64,000 bases of DNA, taken from assembly GCA_016707425.1 (NCBI GenBank), contig JADJHU010000002.1:62001-126000 (forward strand), read 5' to 3'. This DNA is from Gammaproteobacteria bacterium (GTDB lineage Bacteria; Pseudomonadota; Gammaproteobacteria; Steroidobacterales; Steroidobacteraceae). The translations under genes were made by a program, and so were the position numbers. Positions 43,826 to 52,404 of this stretch are shown piece after piece (positions within the stretch are counted from its first letter, which is position 1; each line of letters opens with the position of its first letter). A model generated the notes under the pieces. It saw nothing but the letters and a program-made list of their open reading frames with translations, did not search any database and had not been told where the DNA came from.

Positions 43826-44490
43826 TTCCCCGGCACGTTGCCCCACAGATACTTGTGGAGCTGGATCTGGAAGCGCACGGGCAGGCGATCCTCGAGGATC
43901 CACTCGGCGAGCGTGCGCGCCGCGAGCTGCTCGTGGCTCGCAGAGAAGAGAACCCCGCAGCGTTCCGCGAGCGCGTGCTCTGCCAGCTGCGTGCAGCTCC
44001 ATTCGTAGTCCGCACGGTCGCAGATCACGAACTTCACCTGGTCGTGCGTACGCAGATGCGCAAGCTGATCGTAGCGGTTGCGTGATGCCTCACCGGAGCC
44101 CGGTGTCTTCAGGTCGACGATGCGCACGACGCGCTCGTCCACCACCTCGACCGGCAACGCGCCGCTCGTCTCGAGCGACACGCGATAGGCCGCGTCGCAC
44201 AGCCGCCGCAGCAGCTCGAGACAGCCTTTCTGCGCCAGTGGCTCGCCGCCCGTGACACACACGTGGCGCACACCGAGCTCTCTCACGCGTGCCAGGATTG
44301 CCTCCAGCGTCCACCACTCGCCGCCTGAAAAAGCGTAGGTGGTGTCGCAATAGCTGCAGCGCAGCGGACAGCCAGTCAGGCGCACGAACGCTGTCGGCAG
44401 GCCGGCGGTGTCTGCTTCACCCTGCAGGGAGCAGAAGATCTCGGTCAGCTTGAGCCGCACGGCCTCAGGCGCAGTGACAGACGATGGCAT
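43822..44490 (-). CDS. queE: 7-Carboxy-7-deazaguanine synthase (radical SAM)
   Basis: 222 aa radical SAM enzyme that contracts carboxytetrahydropterin to the 7-deazaguanine ring. EIFCSLQGEADTAGLPTAFVRLTGC near residue 17, cluster motif C-x3-C-x2-C in GCPLRCSYCDTTYA near residue 40, and VTGGEPLAQ near residue 79. Coupled to queC; follows cpoB in the Tol-Pal cluster, as in pseudomonads. Confidence 0.96.
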   Translation of the reverse strand: MPSSVTAPEAVRLKLTEIFCSLQGEADTAGLPTAFVRLTGCPLRCSYCDTTYAFSGGEWWTLEAILARVRELGVRHVCVTGGEPLAQKGCLELLRRLCDAAYRVSLETSGALPVEVVDERVVRIVDLKTPGSGEASRNRYDQLAHLRTHDQVKFVICDRADYEWSCTQLAEHALAERCGVLFSASHEQLAARTLAEWILEDRLPVRFQIQLHKYLWGNVPGK

Positions 44491-44511
44491 GATGCAGCCC
44501 GGATCCGGGTC

Positions 44512-45234
44512 TCAGGGAGCCGGCGGAAGTTTTCGCAGCCGCTCGCGCGCGAGGCGCGCGGCCTCGGTGTCCGGGAAGCGAGTGAGGACCTCGCCAAGCG
44601 TGGTGCGCGCCGCATCGATGCGCTTGAGCTCGATCTGCGCGAAACCGAGCTTGAGGAGCGCATCCGGCGCCTTCTGCGAGGCCGGCCATTCGCGCACCGT
44701 ACGCTCGAAAGCACTGGCTGCGCTCGCATAGTCGCGCGTCACGTAATAGGCCTCACCCAGCCAGTAAGCGGCATTCGGAGCGAGCTCGTGCGCGGGATGC
44801 TCCGCGAGAAAACGGCGAAAACCCGTGATGGCCCCCGGATAGTCGGCCGCCTTCAGTGTCTCGAAGGCGCGCCCGTAGGCCGCCTGCGCTGCCGCATCCC
44901 CGGCGCCGCCCGCGGACGCTCCTGCGCCTTCCAGCACCGCCAGGCGGCGGTCGAGATCGGCGTACAGGTCGCGCTGCTGCCTGCGCAGCTGCTCGCTCGT
45001 GTTCTGCAACTCATCGACACGGCCCCGGAGCGCGCGGATGTCCGACTGCAGCGCATCGAGCTGCTGCGCGAGTGACAGCAGACTCTGATTCGCGACCACC
45101 GCTTCCACGCGGCGCAGCCTCGCATCGAGATCATCGGGCCGGCCTTGGAGCGCGTCTTCCGCCGGCGCAGCAACGCAGGAGCCGAGCAGCCCCACCGACG
45201 CGAGCGGCGCGAGAACGATGGCCCGCATGCGCAT
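44512..45234 (-). CDS. cpoB: Tol-Pal associated TPR protein CpoB (YbgF)
   Basis: 240 aa periplasmic protein that couples peptidoglycan synthesis to outer-membrane constriction at division. N-terminal signal sequence MRMRAIVLAPLASVGLLGSC, a coiled coil (LLSLAQQLDALQSDIRALRGRVDELQN) and C-terminal TPRs (YPGAITGFRRFLAEHP..NAAYWLGEAYYVTRDYASA). The signal ends LLGSC, which could act as a lipobox, unusual for this family. Start ATG 45234 is 13 bp after the pal stop. Confidence 0.92.
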   Translation of the reverse strand: MRMRAIVLAPLASVGLLGSCVAAPAEDALQGRPDDLDARLRRVEAVVANQSLLSLAQQLDALQSDIRALRGRVDELQNTSEQLRRQQRDLYADLDRRLAVLEGAGASAGGAGDAAAQAAYGRAFETLKAADYPGAITGFRRFLAEHPAHELAPNAAYWLGEAYYVTRDYASAASAFERTVREWPASQKAPDALLKLGFAQIELKRIDAARTTLGEVLTRFPDTEAARLARERLRKLPPAP

Positions 45235-45247
45235 CACGCGCCGCGGC

Positions 45248-45799
45248 TCACTGCGTGTAGACGATTTCGACACGACGATTCTGTGCCCAGGCACCCTCGT
45301 CGGAGCCTGCGACTGCCGGACGCTCCTCGCCATAGCTCACGGTGGCGAGCTGCGATTCGGCGACCCCCTGCAGGAGCAGCGCCCGCTTCACGGCCTGGGC
45401 CCGGCGCTCGCCGAGGCCGATGTTGTACTCGCGCGAGCCCCGTTCGTCGGTGTGCCCCTCGAGTCGCACACGCGCCTTCGGATGGCTCGCGAGATAGTGG
45501 CCATGGGCGACCACGAGCGCCGTGTCCTGCGGACGCAGCTCGTAGCTGTCGAAGTCGAAATAGACGAGGCGCTTCGCGAGCTGCTCACCCGCCGGTCCGG
45601 CGGCCTCCTCGCCCGTGCTGGCAACGACTGCTCCGCCGGCTGCCTCGGCCCCTGCCGTCGTGGCGCCGCTTCCCTCGGTGCCCACCTCGGTCCGGGGCGC
45701 GCCGGCCTCGGCCACCGGTTTCACCGCGCGCTTCGAGGCGCAGCCGGCCAGAGCGATCGCCGCACACACGAGGGCCAGCGGTATCCATTTACGCATCAT
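45248..45799 (-). CDS. pal: Peptidoglycan-associated lipoprotein
   Basis: 183 aa outer-membrane lipoprotein. Signal peptide with lipobox LAGC (Cys20), an Ala/Gly-rich linker to about residue 70, then an OmpA-like domain: VYFDFDSYEL, LEGHTDERGSREYNIGLGERRAQAV and NRRVEIVYTQ. It anchors the outer membrane to peptidoglycan and binds TolB. Confidence 0.96.
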   Translation of the reverse strand: MMRKWIPLALVCAAIALAGCASKRAVKPVAEAGAPRTEVGTEGSGATTAGAEAAGGAVVASTGEEAAGPAGEQLAKRLVYFDFDSYELRPQDTALVVAHGHYLASHPKARVRLEGHTDERGSREYNIGLGERRAQAVKRALLLQGVAESQLATVSYGEERPAVAGSDEGAWAQNRRVEIVYTQ

Positions 45800-45896
45800 T
45801 CGGTCACTCCAGCACAGAGGTGGACAGGGGAAAACAGAGGCGGCGCAGTTCTATCACATCGGATCCCACGGGGCACGCGTGGCGCCCCGCACACCG

Positions 45897-47204
45897 TCAG
45901 GGACTGAAGGGACCCCATACGGGCTCACGCACTTCGCCGCGATCGGACTTCAGGCGCTGTGTCGTGAGGCCGTCAATCGACGCCGTCGCGAGAAAGCTCC
46001 GGCCGCCCTCCCGACCAGAGTAGATGAGCATCGCGCCGTTCGGTGCGAAGCTCGGCGATTCATCGAGCCGGCCGCGGGACAGCACCCGCACCGTACCACT
46101 GGCCAGATCCTGCACGGCTACGCGATAGGCACCACCATCGAGCACGACCATGGCGAGCTGTGTGCCGTCAGGTGAGATGCGCGGCCGCGCGCTGTAACTC
46201 GCCCCGAAGGTCAGGCGCTTCGCGCGCGTCAGGCCATCGACCGGAATGCTGTAGATCTGTGGACCCCCGGCACGATCCGAAGTGAAGTAGATCGTGCGGC
46301 CATCCGGACTCCAGGCAGCCTCGGTGTCGATCGCCGCATCGTCCGTCAGGCGGTGCAGCACCTGGGTGTCGAGGTCGAGCAGATAGATGTCGGGATTGCC
46401 CCCGGAGCCCGAGAGAGTCAGCGCGAGACGCTTCGCATCGGGCGACCAGGCCGGCGCGCCGTTGATCCCCGCGCGTGCCGAAACCCGGCGTCGCTCGCCG
46501 GAGCGCACACGCTGCACGTAGATTTCCGAGACACGGTTCTCGAAGGAGACATAGGCGAGCCACTCGCCATCGGGCGACCAGGCCGGGGACATGATGGGCC
46601 GCGCCGACTCCAGGATCACGCGTGGGTTCTCCCCGTCGGCATCCGCCACGATCAGCTGGAAGCGCTGATTCGGCGCCAACCCGTCGACCGACACATAGGC
46701 AATGCGCGTGGCGAAGGCGCCGCGCACGCCGAGGATCTTCGCGTAGACAGCATCCGCCACCCGATGCGCGGCGTTGCGCAGAGCCGCGGGCGACTGCGCC
46801 GCCACGACGCGCTGGCTCACCAGGCGCTGGCCGTTCAGGAGATTCACGAGCTCGAAATCCACCGCCAGCCGCCCGCCGTCGAGCGGGCTCAGCCGCCCCA
46901 CGACGATGTAGTCGTTGCGCGTCATGCGCCAGTCCGCGACCCGGATATCCTCGCTGCGCGTCGGTTGCGTGAGCATGTCGGCACGCGCCATGGCACCGAA
47001 CCGCCCGCTGCCCTCCAGGTCCCGCTGCACGATGGCGGCGATGTCCAAGCCGCCGTCCGCCGGGACGCTGCGTGCGAAGGGAACGATGGCGAGCGGGACC
47101 GGATCGGTGACGCCCGAGGTGATCTCGATCCGCAGTTGCGCCTTCGCCGTGAGCGCACCGAACAGCAGGAATGCCGTGATGATCGAACGATGGAGTCTCG
47201 GCAC
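45897..47204 (-). CDS. tolB: Tol-Pal translocation protein TolB
   Basis: 435 aa periplasmic beta-propeller. A Sec signal peptide (IITAFLLFGALTAKA), an N-terminal alpha/beta domain, then propeller repeats marked by WSPDGEWLAYVSF, WSPDAKRLALTLS, WSPDGRTIYFTSDR and ISPDGTQLAMV. GTG 47204 with AGAGG at 6 bp is preferred; TTG 47210 is possible. It contacts Pal and TolA. Confidence 0.95.
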   Translation of the reverse strand: MPRLHRSIITAFLLFGALTAKAQLRIEITSGVTDPVPLAIVPFARSVPADGGLDIAAIVQRDLEGSGRFGAMARADMLTQPTRSEDIRVADWRMTRNDYIVVGRLSPLDGGRLAVDFELVNLLNGQRLVSQRVVAAQSPAALRNAAHRVADAVYAKILGVRGAFATRIAYVSVDGLAPNQRFQLIVADADGENPRVILESARPIMSPAWSPDGEWLAYVSFENRVSEIYVQRVRSGERRRVSARAGINGAPAWSPDAKRLALTLSGSGGNPDIYLLDLDTQVLHRLTDDAAIDTEAAWSPDGRTIYFTSDRAGGPQIYSIPVDGLTRAKRLTFGASYSARPRISPDGTQLAMVVLDGGAYRVAVQDLASGTVRVLSRGRLDESPSFAPNGAMLIYSGREGGRSFLATASIDGLTTQRLKSDRGEVREPVWGPFSP

Positions 47205-47230
47205 GAGCAACCTCTTCCCTTCAGGGACCC

Positions 47231-48022
47231 TCAACCCGTTTCCAGCCGGGGTCGGAAGCGCACCACGAGGCTCCGCTCGAAGAGCGCGGGATCCGGCGGC
47301 GGGGGCAGCGGCGAGGCACGATAGGCGGCCGCCTCGATGGATTGTCGCACCGCAGCATCTCCGTTGCACTCCCCGATACGGACGTTCACGACCTCGCCGC
47401 CCGGAACCTGCGTCATGTAGACCTCGCACTCGATTCCCGGTCGCGCCGAGGCCGGCTGGATCCAGGCTCGCTGAATGCGTGCCCTGATCTGTGCCTCCCA
47501 CTGCGCTCGCAACCCGCTCGACGCCGCCGAGCGGGCACGCTCCTCGGCCTCGAGCCCTCGCTGCAGTTCGGCCTCGCTGGCGGCACGCTCGCGCGCTTGC
47601 ACCGCCGCCCGTTCGGCCGCAGCGCGGCGCTGGGCCTCCGCCTGACGCTCGGCCTCCGCCTTGCGCCGCGCCATCTCATCGGCGTGAGCCTGCTGCTCGG
47701 TCCGCGCGCGGGTCTCACGCTCCGCCCGCGCTCGGCGCCCGGTCTCCACGGCCGTCCGCCTGGCTGTCTCGGCCTGGCGGGCCTCGGCGGCGCGGCGCGC
47801 GCTTTCGAGTCGCTGGCGCTCGAGCTGTGCGGGAGCCGGCCGGTGCGACGTGCCCTGCACGGTCCGGGCATCGACCACAATGGCTTCGATGGCAAGCGAC
47901 TGCGGCGCCGGCGGCACGTGCTCGAAATGCCATACCCCCCAGGCGAGCACTGCGATGAGCAGCGCGTGCAGCAGGACCGACCCGCCGAGCGGCAGCCAGC
48001 GATCGCGGGCCCTGGCGCTCAT
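47231..48022 (-). CDS. tolA: Cell envelope integrity protein TolA
   Basis: 263 aa. One N-terminal transmembrane helix (GGSVLLHALLIAVLAWGVW), a long Arg/Ala/Glu-rich coiled coil at residues about 65-165, and a C-terminal TonB/TolA-like domain beginning LRAQWEAQIRARIQRAW. It spans the periplasm and transmits energy from TolQR to TolB/Pal. Confidence 0.94.
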   Translation of the reverse strand: MSARARDRWLPLGGSVLLHALLIAVLAWGVWHFEHVPPAPQSLAIEAIVVDARTVQGTSHRPAPAQLERQRLESARRAAEARQAETARRTAVETGRRARAERETRARTEQQAHADEMARRKAEAERQAEAQRRAAAERAAVQARERAASEAELQRGLEAEERARSAASSGLRAQWEAQIRARIQRAWIQPASARPGIECEVYMTQVPGGEVVNVRIGECNGDAAVRQSIEAAAYRASPLPPPPDPALFERSLVVRFRPRLETG

Positions 48023-48043
48023 CTCGCGTCCGGCACTCCGTGC

Positions 48044-48496
48044 TCAGCGCCGTGCCGCGCGCTTCCTCGGCGGCGGATCCGTGAGGAAGCCGATCTTCTT
48101 CGCCCCCGCCCCCTGCAGGATCACCAGTGCCTCGACCACCCGCCCGTAACTCACTGCGGCATCGCCTTTCACCAGTACCGGAACATCCGGAGCGCGACGC
48201 AGCACGGCTGCCGCCCGTGCAGAGACGGTCTGGTCGTCCAGTGGCTGGGTCGGTGCGCCGCCCACATTGAGATACAGGCGGCCTCCAGCGTCGATCGAGA
48301 GCACGAGCGGGTCGTGCTCCCTCAGGAGCTCTGGATCAAGCGGCTCCGCCCCGGCCCGCGGCAGTTCCACCCTGATTCCCTGGGTGAGAAGCGGCGCGGT
48401 CACCATGAAGATGATCAGCAGCACGAGCATCACGTCGATGTAGGGCACGACGTTGATGTCTCCGATGAGCCGGCGCCGACGCTGCACCGCAGGCAT
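48044..48496 (-). CDS. tolR: Tol proton-channel subunit TolR
   Basis: 150 aa of the ExbD/TolR family. N-terminal helix INVVPYIDVMLVLLIIFMV carries the proton-coupling Asp; the rest is a periplasmic domain (VLVKGDAAVSYGRVVEALVILQGAGAKKIGFL). ATG 48496 is one base after the tolQ stop. Confidence 0.96.
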   Translation of the reverse strand: MPAVQRRRRLIGDINVVPYIDVMLVLLIIFMVTAPLLTQGIRVELPRAGAEPLDPELLREHDPLVLSIDAGGRLYLNVGGAPTQPLDDQTVSARAAAVLRRAPDVPVLVKGDAAVSYGRVVEALVILQGAGAKKIGFLTDPPPRKRAARR

Positions 48497-48497
48497 G

Positions 48498-49187
48498 TCA
48501 GGCCTCGCCCCGTCCGCTGCGCGTCGCATGGCGCTGCAGGATCGTCGAGAACTCCTCGATGAACGCGTCATAGCGCAGCTCGAGGCGGCTCACCTTGTCG
48601 GCGTAGCGGTTGTAGGCGATCACCGCAGGGATCGCGGCGAACAGCCCGATGGCCGTGGCGATGAGTGCCTCGGCGATCCCGGGAGCCACCATCGCGAGGG
48701 TGGCCTGCTGCACGTTGCCGAGCGCGCTGAAGGAATTCATGATCCCCCAGACCGTTCCGAAGAGCCCGACGTAGGGGCTCGTCGAGCCCACGGTAGCCAG
48801 CGTCGCGAGACTGTGCTCGAGGCGGTCGATTTCCTTCAGCTGCGCCACGCGCATGGCACGGCGCGCGCCTTCGAGCAGCTGGTCGGCGGCCACCTCACCC
48901 TGACTCTTCAGGCGGGCGAACTCTCGAAAACCCATCTCGAAGATGCTCTCCATGCCCGTGGCGCCGCCCTGCGCGTCGATCTTGCGGAACAGCACCGCAA
49001 GATCGCCGCCCGACCAGAAGCCGCTCTCGAACTCATCGGCACCGCGGCGCGCGCGCCCCAGAAGACTGTGCTTCCTGAAGATGATGCTCCAGGAGAAGAC
49101 CGAGGCACCGAGCAGCAGCGCGATGACGAGCTGCACGATGAAGCTCGCCTCGGCGATCAGGCGGATGACGGAGAGATCGGCGTTCAT
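48498..49187 (-). CDS. tolQ: Tol proton-channel subunit TolQ
   Basis: 229 aa of the MotA/TolQ/ExbB family with three transmembrane helices: SFIVQLVIALLLGASVFSW, then LATVGSTSPYVGLFGTVWGIMNSF and APGIAEALIATAIGLFAAIPAVIAY. It forms the pmf-driven motor with TolR and TolA. ATG 49187 overlaps the ybgC stop as ATGA. Confidence 0.96.
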   Translation of the reverse strand: MNADLSVIRLIAEASFIVQLVIALLLGASVFSWSIIFRKHSLLGRARRGADEFESGFWSGGDLAVLFRKIDAQGGATGMESIFEMGFREFARLKSQGEVAADQLLEGARRAMRVAQLKEIDRLEHSLATLATVGSTSPYVGLFGTVWGIMNSFSALGNVQQATLAMVAPGIAEALIATAIGLFAAIPAVIAYNRYADKVSRLELRYDAFIEEFSTILQRHATRSGRGEA

Positions 49188-49582
49188 GCCGGTAGCGCCG
49201 CGAGCAGGAACTGCGGCAGACCCCACGGGCGCAGCGACTGTGCATCGATGCAGGCGACGCGTACCTCCGCCTCGAGGAGCATCTCCTCGCCGCGCCGGAT
49301 GCACTGCCGGAACCGCAGCGACGCCCGCCCGGCACGCTCGGGTTCGCAGCTCACCTCGAGCGCATCATCCAGGCGCGCTGGCCGCCGGTAGGCCACCGAG
49401 AGGCTCACCACGGTGAACAGCACGCCTGCTTCACCTGCGAGCGTGCCCTGCGAGACGCCGAGCGCACGCAGCCACTCGGTGCGTGCCCGCTCGAGGAACC
49501 TGAGATAGTTCGCGTGATAGACGATGCCCCCGCCATCGGTGTCCTCCCAGTACACGCGCGCGGGCCAGGTGAAAGGCCTCAC
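49184..49582 (-). CDS. ybgC: Tol-Pal associated acyl-CoA thioesterase YbgC
   Basis: 132 aa hotdog-fold thioesterase of the 4-hydroxybenzoyl-CoA thioesterase family. Active-site region YWEDTDGGGIVYHANYLRFLERART (Asp/His) near residues 11-35. First gene of the tol cluster; it overlaps ruvB and tolQ by four bases at either end, so ruvCAB and tol may be one transcript. Confidence 0.95.
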   Translation of the reverse strand: MRPFTWPARVYWEDTDGGGIVYHANYLRFLERARTEWLRALGVSQGTLAGEAGVLFTVVSLSVAYRRPARLDDALEVSCEPERAGRASLRFRQCIRRGEEMLLEAEVRVACIDAQSLRPWGLPQFLLAALPA

Positions 49583-50619
49583 GTGCCATCCCCGAACAGA
49601 GCAAGGTTTGCGCCACCCCGTTCCGGCGCTGCGAGCCCGAAGTGCAGGTGAGCCTTGCGCGTCGCCACCCGCCCGCGTGCCGTGCGCATGAGAAAGCCCT
49701 GCTGGATCAGGAAAGGCTCGATGACATCCTCGAGCGTGCCGCGCTCCTCACCGACGGCCGCCGCCAGGCTCTCGATGCCCACCGGTCCGCTGTCGAACTT
49801 CTCGATGATGGCGAGCAGGAGCTTGCGGTCGAGGGAGTCAAAGCCCTCCGGATCGACCTCGAGGAGATCGAGCGCCGCCTCGGCCACCGGACCGTCGATG
49901 ACGCCCGACGCACGCACCTGCGCATAGTCGCGCACGCGGCGCAGCAGCCGGTTGGCGATGCGCGGTGTGCCGCGGGAGCGCTGTGCAATACGCCGTGCGC
50001 CGTCCGCATCGACGCCCACGCCGAGGATCGCGCCGGAGCGCGCCACGATGCGCTCGAGCTCGTCGGTCGTATAGAACTCGAGCCGCTGCACGATACCGAA
50101 GCGGTCGCGCAGCGGTGAGGTCAGGAGCCCGGCGCGCGTCGTGGCACCGACCAACGTGAAGGGCGGGATACTGAGCTTGATCGAGCGCGCCGCCGGGCCC
50201 TCGCCGATCATGATGTCGAGCTGGTAGTCCTCCATCGCCGGATACAGCACTTCCTCGACGACCGGCGAAAGGCGGTGGATCTCGTCGACGAACAACACAT
50301 CGCGCGGCTGCAGGTTCGTGAGGAGTGCAGCGAGGTCGCCCGGGCGCTCGAGCACCGGACCGGAGGTCTGGCGGAGGTTCACGCCGAGCTCGGCGGCAAT
50401 GATGTTCGCGAGCGTCGTCTTCCCGAGGCCCGGCGGACCGAAGATCAGCACGTGATCGAGCGCCTCGCCGCGCTGCCGGGCGGCGCTCACGAAGATCTCG
50501 AGCTGCGCCTTGACGTGGGTCTGGCCCACGTAGTCCACGAGCCGCTTCGGGCGGATGGCGCGGTCGACCGCCTCGTCCTCGCGGTTCTCGCGGGGTTCCA
50601 CCAGTCGGTCCGCAGTCAT
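49579..50619 (-). CDS. ruvB: Holliday junction branch migration helicase RuvB
   Basis: 346 aa hexameric AAA+ motor. Walker A FGPPGLGKTTLA, Walker B LFVDEIHRL, sensor 1 LVGATTRAGLL, arginine finger in SPLRDRFG and a C-terminal winged helix ending in GRVATRKAHLHFG. Gap to ruvA is 4 bp. Confidence 0.98.
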   Translation of the reverse strand: MTADRLVEPRENREDEAVDRAIRPKRLVDYVGQTHVKAQLEIFVSAARQRGEALDHVLIFGPPGLGKTTLANIIAAELGVNLRQTSGPVLERPGDLAALLTNLQPRDVLFVDEIHRLSPVVEEVLYPAMEDYQLDIMIGEGPAARSIKLSIPPFTLVGATTRAGLLTSPLRDRFGIVQRLEFYTTDELERIVARSGAILGVGVDADGARRIAQRSRGTPRIANRLLRRVRDYAQVRASGVIDGPVAEAALDLLEVDPEGFDSLDRKLLLAIIEKFDSGPVGIESLAAAVGEERGTLEDVIEPFLIQQGFLMRTARGRVATRKAHLHFGLAAPERGGANLALFGDGT

Positions 50620-50623
50620 CGCT

Positions 50624-51223
50624 TCACGCTTCCCTCGCGGCGCCCTGCAGAGCCCGGCGTATCAGCTCCTCGACGCCGTATTCGCCAGGACCCACGGCCT
50701 TGATGAGCCGCGTGGCCTCACTGGCGGAATAGCCGAGTGCGACGAGCGCGCTGAACGCCTCGTTCCCGGCGTTGCCCGTCACACTCGGAGCACCGGAATG
50801 CAGATCGATCGTGGCGTCGAGCGTGCCGAGCCGGTCGCGCATTTCGACGATCAGACGCTCGGCCGTCTTGCGGCCCACGCCGGGAATACGGGTGAGCGCC
50901 ACGGCATCCTGACTCTGCACACTCTGCGCGAATCCCTGCACCGTGACACCCGAGAGGATGGCGAGCGCAATCTTCGGGCCCACGCCCGAGATGCGCAAAA
51001 GATTGCGGAACAGCCGGCGCTCCTCCTCGGTGGCAAAGCCATAGAGCACATGCGCGTCCTCGCGGATCACGAGGTGTGTGAGGAGCTGCACGGGCTCCCC
51101 AGCCGCCGGCAGCGCGTAGAAGGTGGACATCGGGGACTCGAGCTCGTAGCCCACGCCGCCCACATCGACAAGCAGCTGCGGCGGGGACTTGGCGACCACC
51201 ATGCCACGCAGAAACCCGATCAT
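50624..51223 (-). CDS. ruvA: Holliday junction DNA helicase subunit RuvA
   Basis: 199 aa. N-terminal OB fold starting MIGFLRGMVV, helix-hairpin-helix motifs (LLRISGVGPKIALAILSG and TRIPGVGRKTAERLIVEMRDRL) and the C-terminal domain III (AFSALVALGYSASEATRLI) that touches RuvB. ATG overlaps the ruvC stop by four bases. Confidence 0.97.
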   Translation of the reverse strand: MIGFLRGMVVAKSPPQLLVDVGGVGYELESPMSTFYALPAAGEPVQLLTHLVIREDAHVLYGFATEEERRLFRNLLRISGVGPKIALAILSGVTVQGFAQSVQSQDAVALTRIPGVGRKTAERLIVEMRDRLGTLDATIDLHSGAPSVTGNAGNEAFSALVALGYSASEATRLIKAVGPGEYGVEELIRRALQGAAREA

Positions 51224-51720
51224 GCCGGCCGCCTCGCGGCGAGGTCCTGCAGGCGACGCGTATGCGCGTGACAGAGCGCCACGGCCAGCGCATCGGCTGC
51301 GTCCGCCGCCAGCACCGTGCGCACTCCCAGCAGCTCCCGCACCATGTGGTTCACCTGCGATTTCTCCGCTCCTCCCGCCCCGACCACCGCGAGCTTGACG
51401 GCCCGCGGCGCATATTCGAACACGGCGATGCCCGGTGTCACGGCGCAGATCGCGGCACCCCGCGCCTGTCCGAGCTTGATGGCGCTGTCGGCATTGCGGT
51501 CCACGAACACGCGCTCGATGGCGATCTCGTCGGGTCGGTGGCAGGCGATCACTTCACTGACAGCCTCGAAGATCCGCCGCAGACGCTGTGCAAAGGGTTC
51601 ACTCGCGACATCGATGCAGCCGTGGGCCACATGCCTGCAGTCCGGTCCCTCCCAGTCCAGGAGGCCGAAACCCGTGCGCCGCGAGCCCGGATCGAGCCCC
51701 AGAACGCGTCCGCGCCGCAT
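51220..51720 (-). CDS. ruvC: Crossover junction endodeoxyribonuclease RuvC
   Basis: 166 aa Holliday junction resolvase of RNase H fold. Acidic residues lie in LGLDPGSRRTGFGL (Asp near residue 9), AIERVFV (Glu) and AADAADALAVALCHAH (two Asp). ATG 51720 gives the expected length; the longer open frame is a yebC shadow. Confidence 0.96.
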   Translation of the reverse strand: MRRGRVLGLDPGSRRTGFGLLDWEGPDCRHVAHGCIDVASEPFAQRLRRIFEAVSEVIACHRPDEIAIERVFVDRNADSAIKLGQARGAAICAVTPGIAVFEYAPRAVKLAVVGAGGAEKSQVNHMVRELLGVRTVLAADAADALAVALCHAHTRRLQDLAARRPA

Positions 51721-51763
51721 CGACGGCGGGCCCGGCTCAGCGTCCTGGGCGGCCAGACCCGCC

Positions 51764-52302
51764 TCAGGCCGAAAAGCGCGCCAGGACCTCGTCCGGTATC
51801 TCGGCATTCGAATACACGTTCCGCACGTCGTCCAGCGCTTTGAGCGCCTCCACCAGCCGCAGCATCGACTGGGCATCCTTGCCGGCGAGCACCGTCGTCG
51901 TGGCAGCCCGCTCGGTGATCGCCCCGCTTCCCGGATCGAACCCGAGCCGCACGAGACTCTCCCGGATGGCCTCGAGCTGCGATGGCTCCGTCAGCACTTC
52001 GATCACGCCGTCGGGGCGCACCAGGACATCCTCGGCACCCGCCTCGAATGCCTGCTCCCTCGCCCGTCCCTCGTCCGTTCCCGCGGGCAGCGCAATGACG
52101 CCGGCGGGATTGAAGAGATAGCTGACCGCACCTTCCGCGCCGAGGTTCCCGCCATGAGACGCAAAGGCATGGCGCAGCTCGCCGGCCGTTCGACTGCGAT
52201 CGCTGGTGCGGCAGTCCACGATCACGGCTGCTCCGCCCGGACCATAGCCCTCGTAGCGGATGCACTCGCAGCTTTCCTCGCCCACTCGCTGTCACCCGCC
52301 AT
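51764..52302 (-). pseudogene. yebC: YebC/PmpR-family protein missing its N-terminal domain
   Basis: From IRYEGYGPGGAAVIVDC onward (about 52260 to 51764) this is a normal YebC domain II/III, including HGGNLGAEGAVSYLF. YebC proteins are about 240-250 aa and begin MAGHSKWANIKHRK; here ATG 52302 reads MAGDSEWARK, a recognisable version of that start, but in a different frame and joined within about 30 bp to the middle of the protein. About 75-80 codons, the N-terminal three-helix domain, are gone. The only in-frame start for the remaining 173 aa is GTG 52285. YebC-type proteins help translation of proline-rich stretches or regulate transcription; this copy is probably impaired. Confidence 0.75.
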
Positions 52303-52404
52303 GCTCTGTCTGCGCGCAGTCGGGAGCCCGAAAAAAGCCTGCTTCCCGGGCAGGTATGATAGCCGCAAACGGCTCCACTGACATGCGAGGAGGGCGCCCG
52401 CCCC

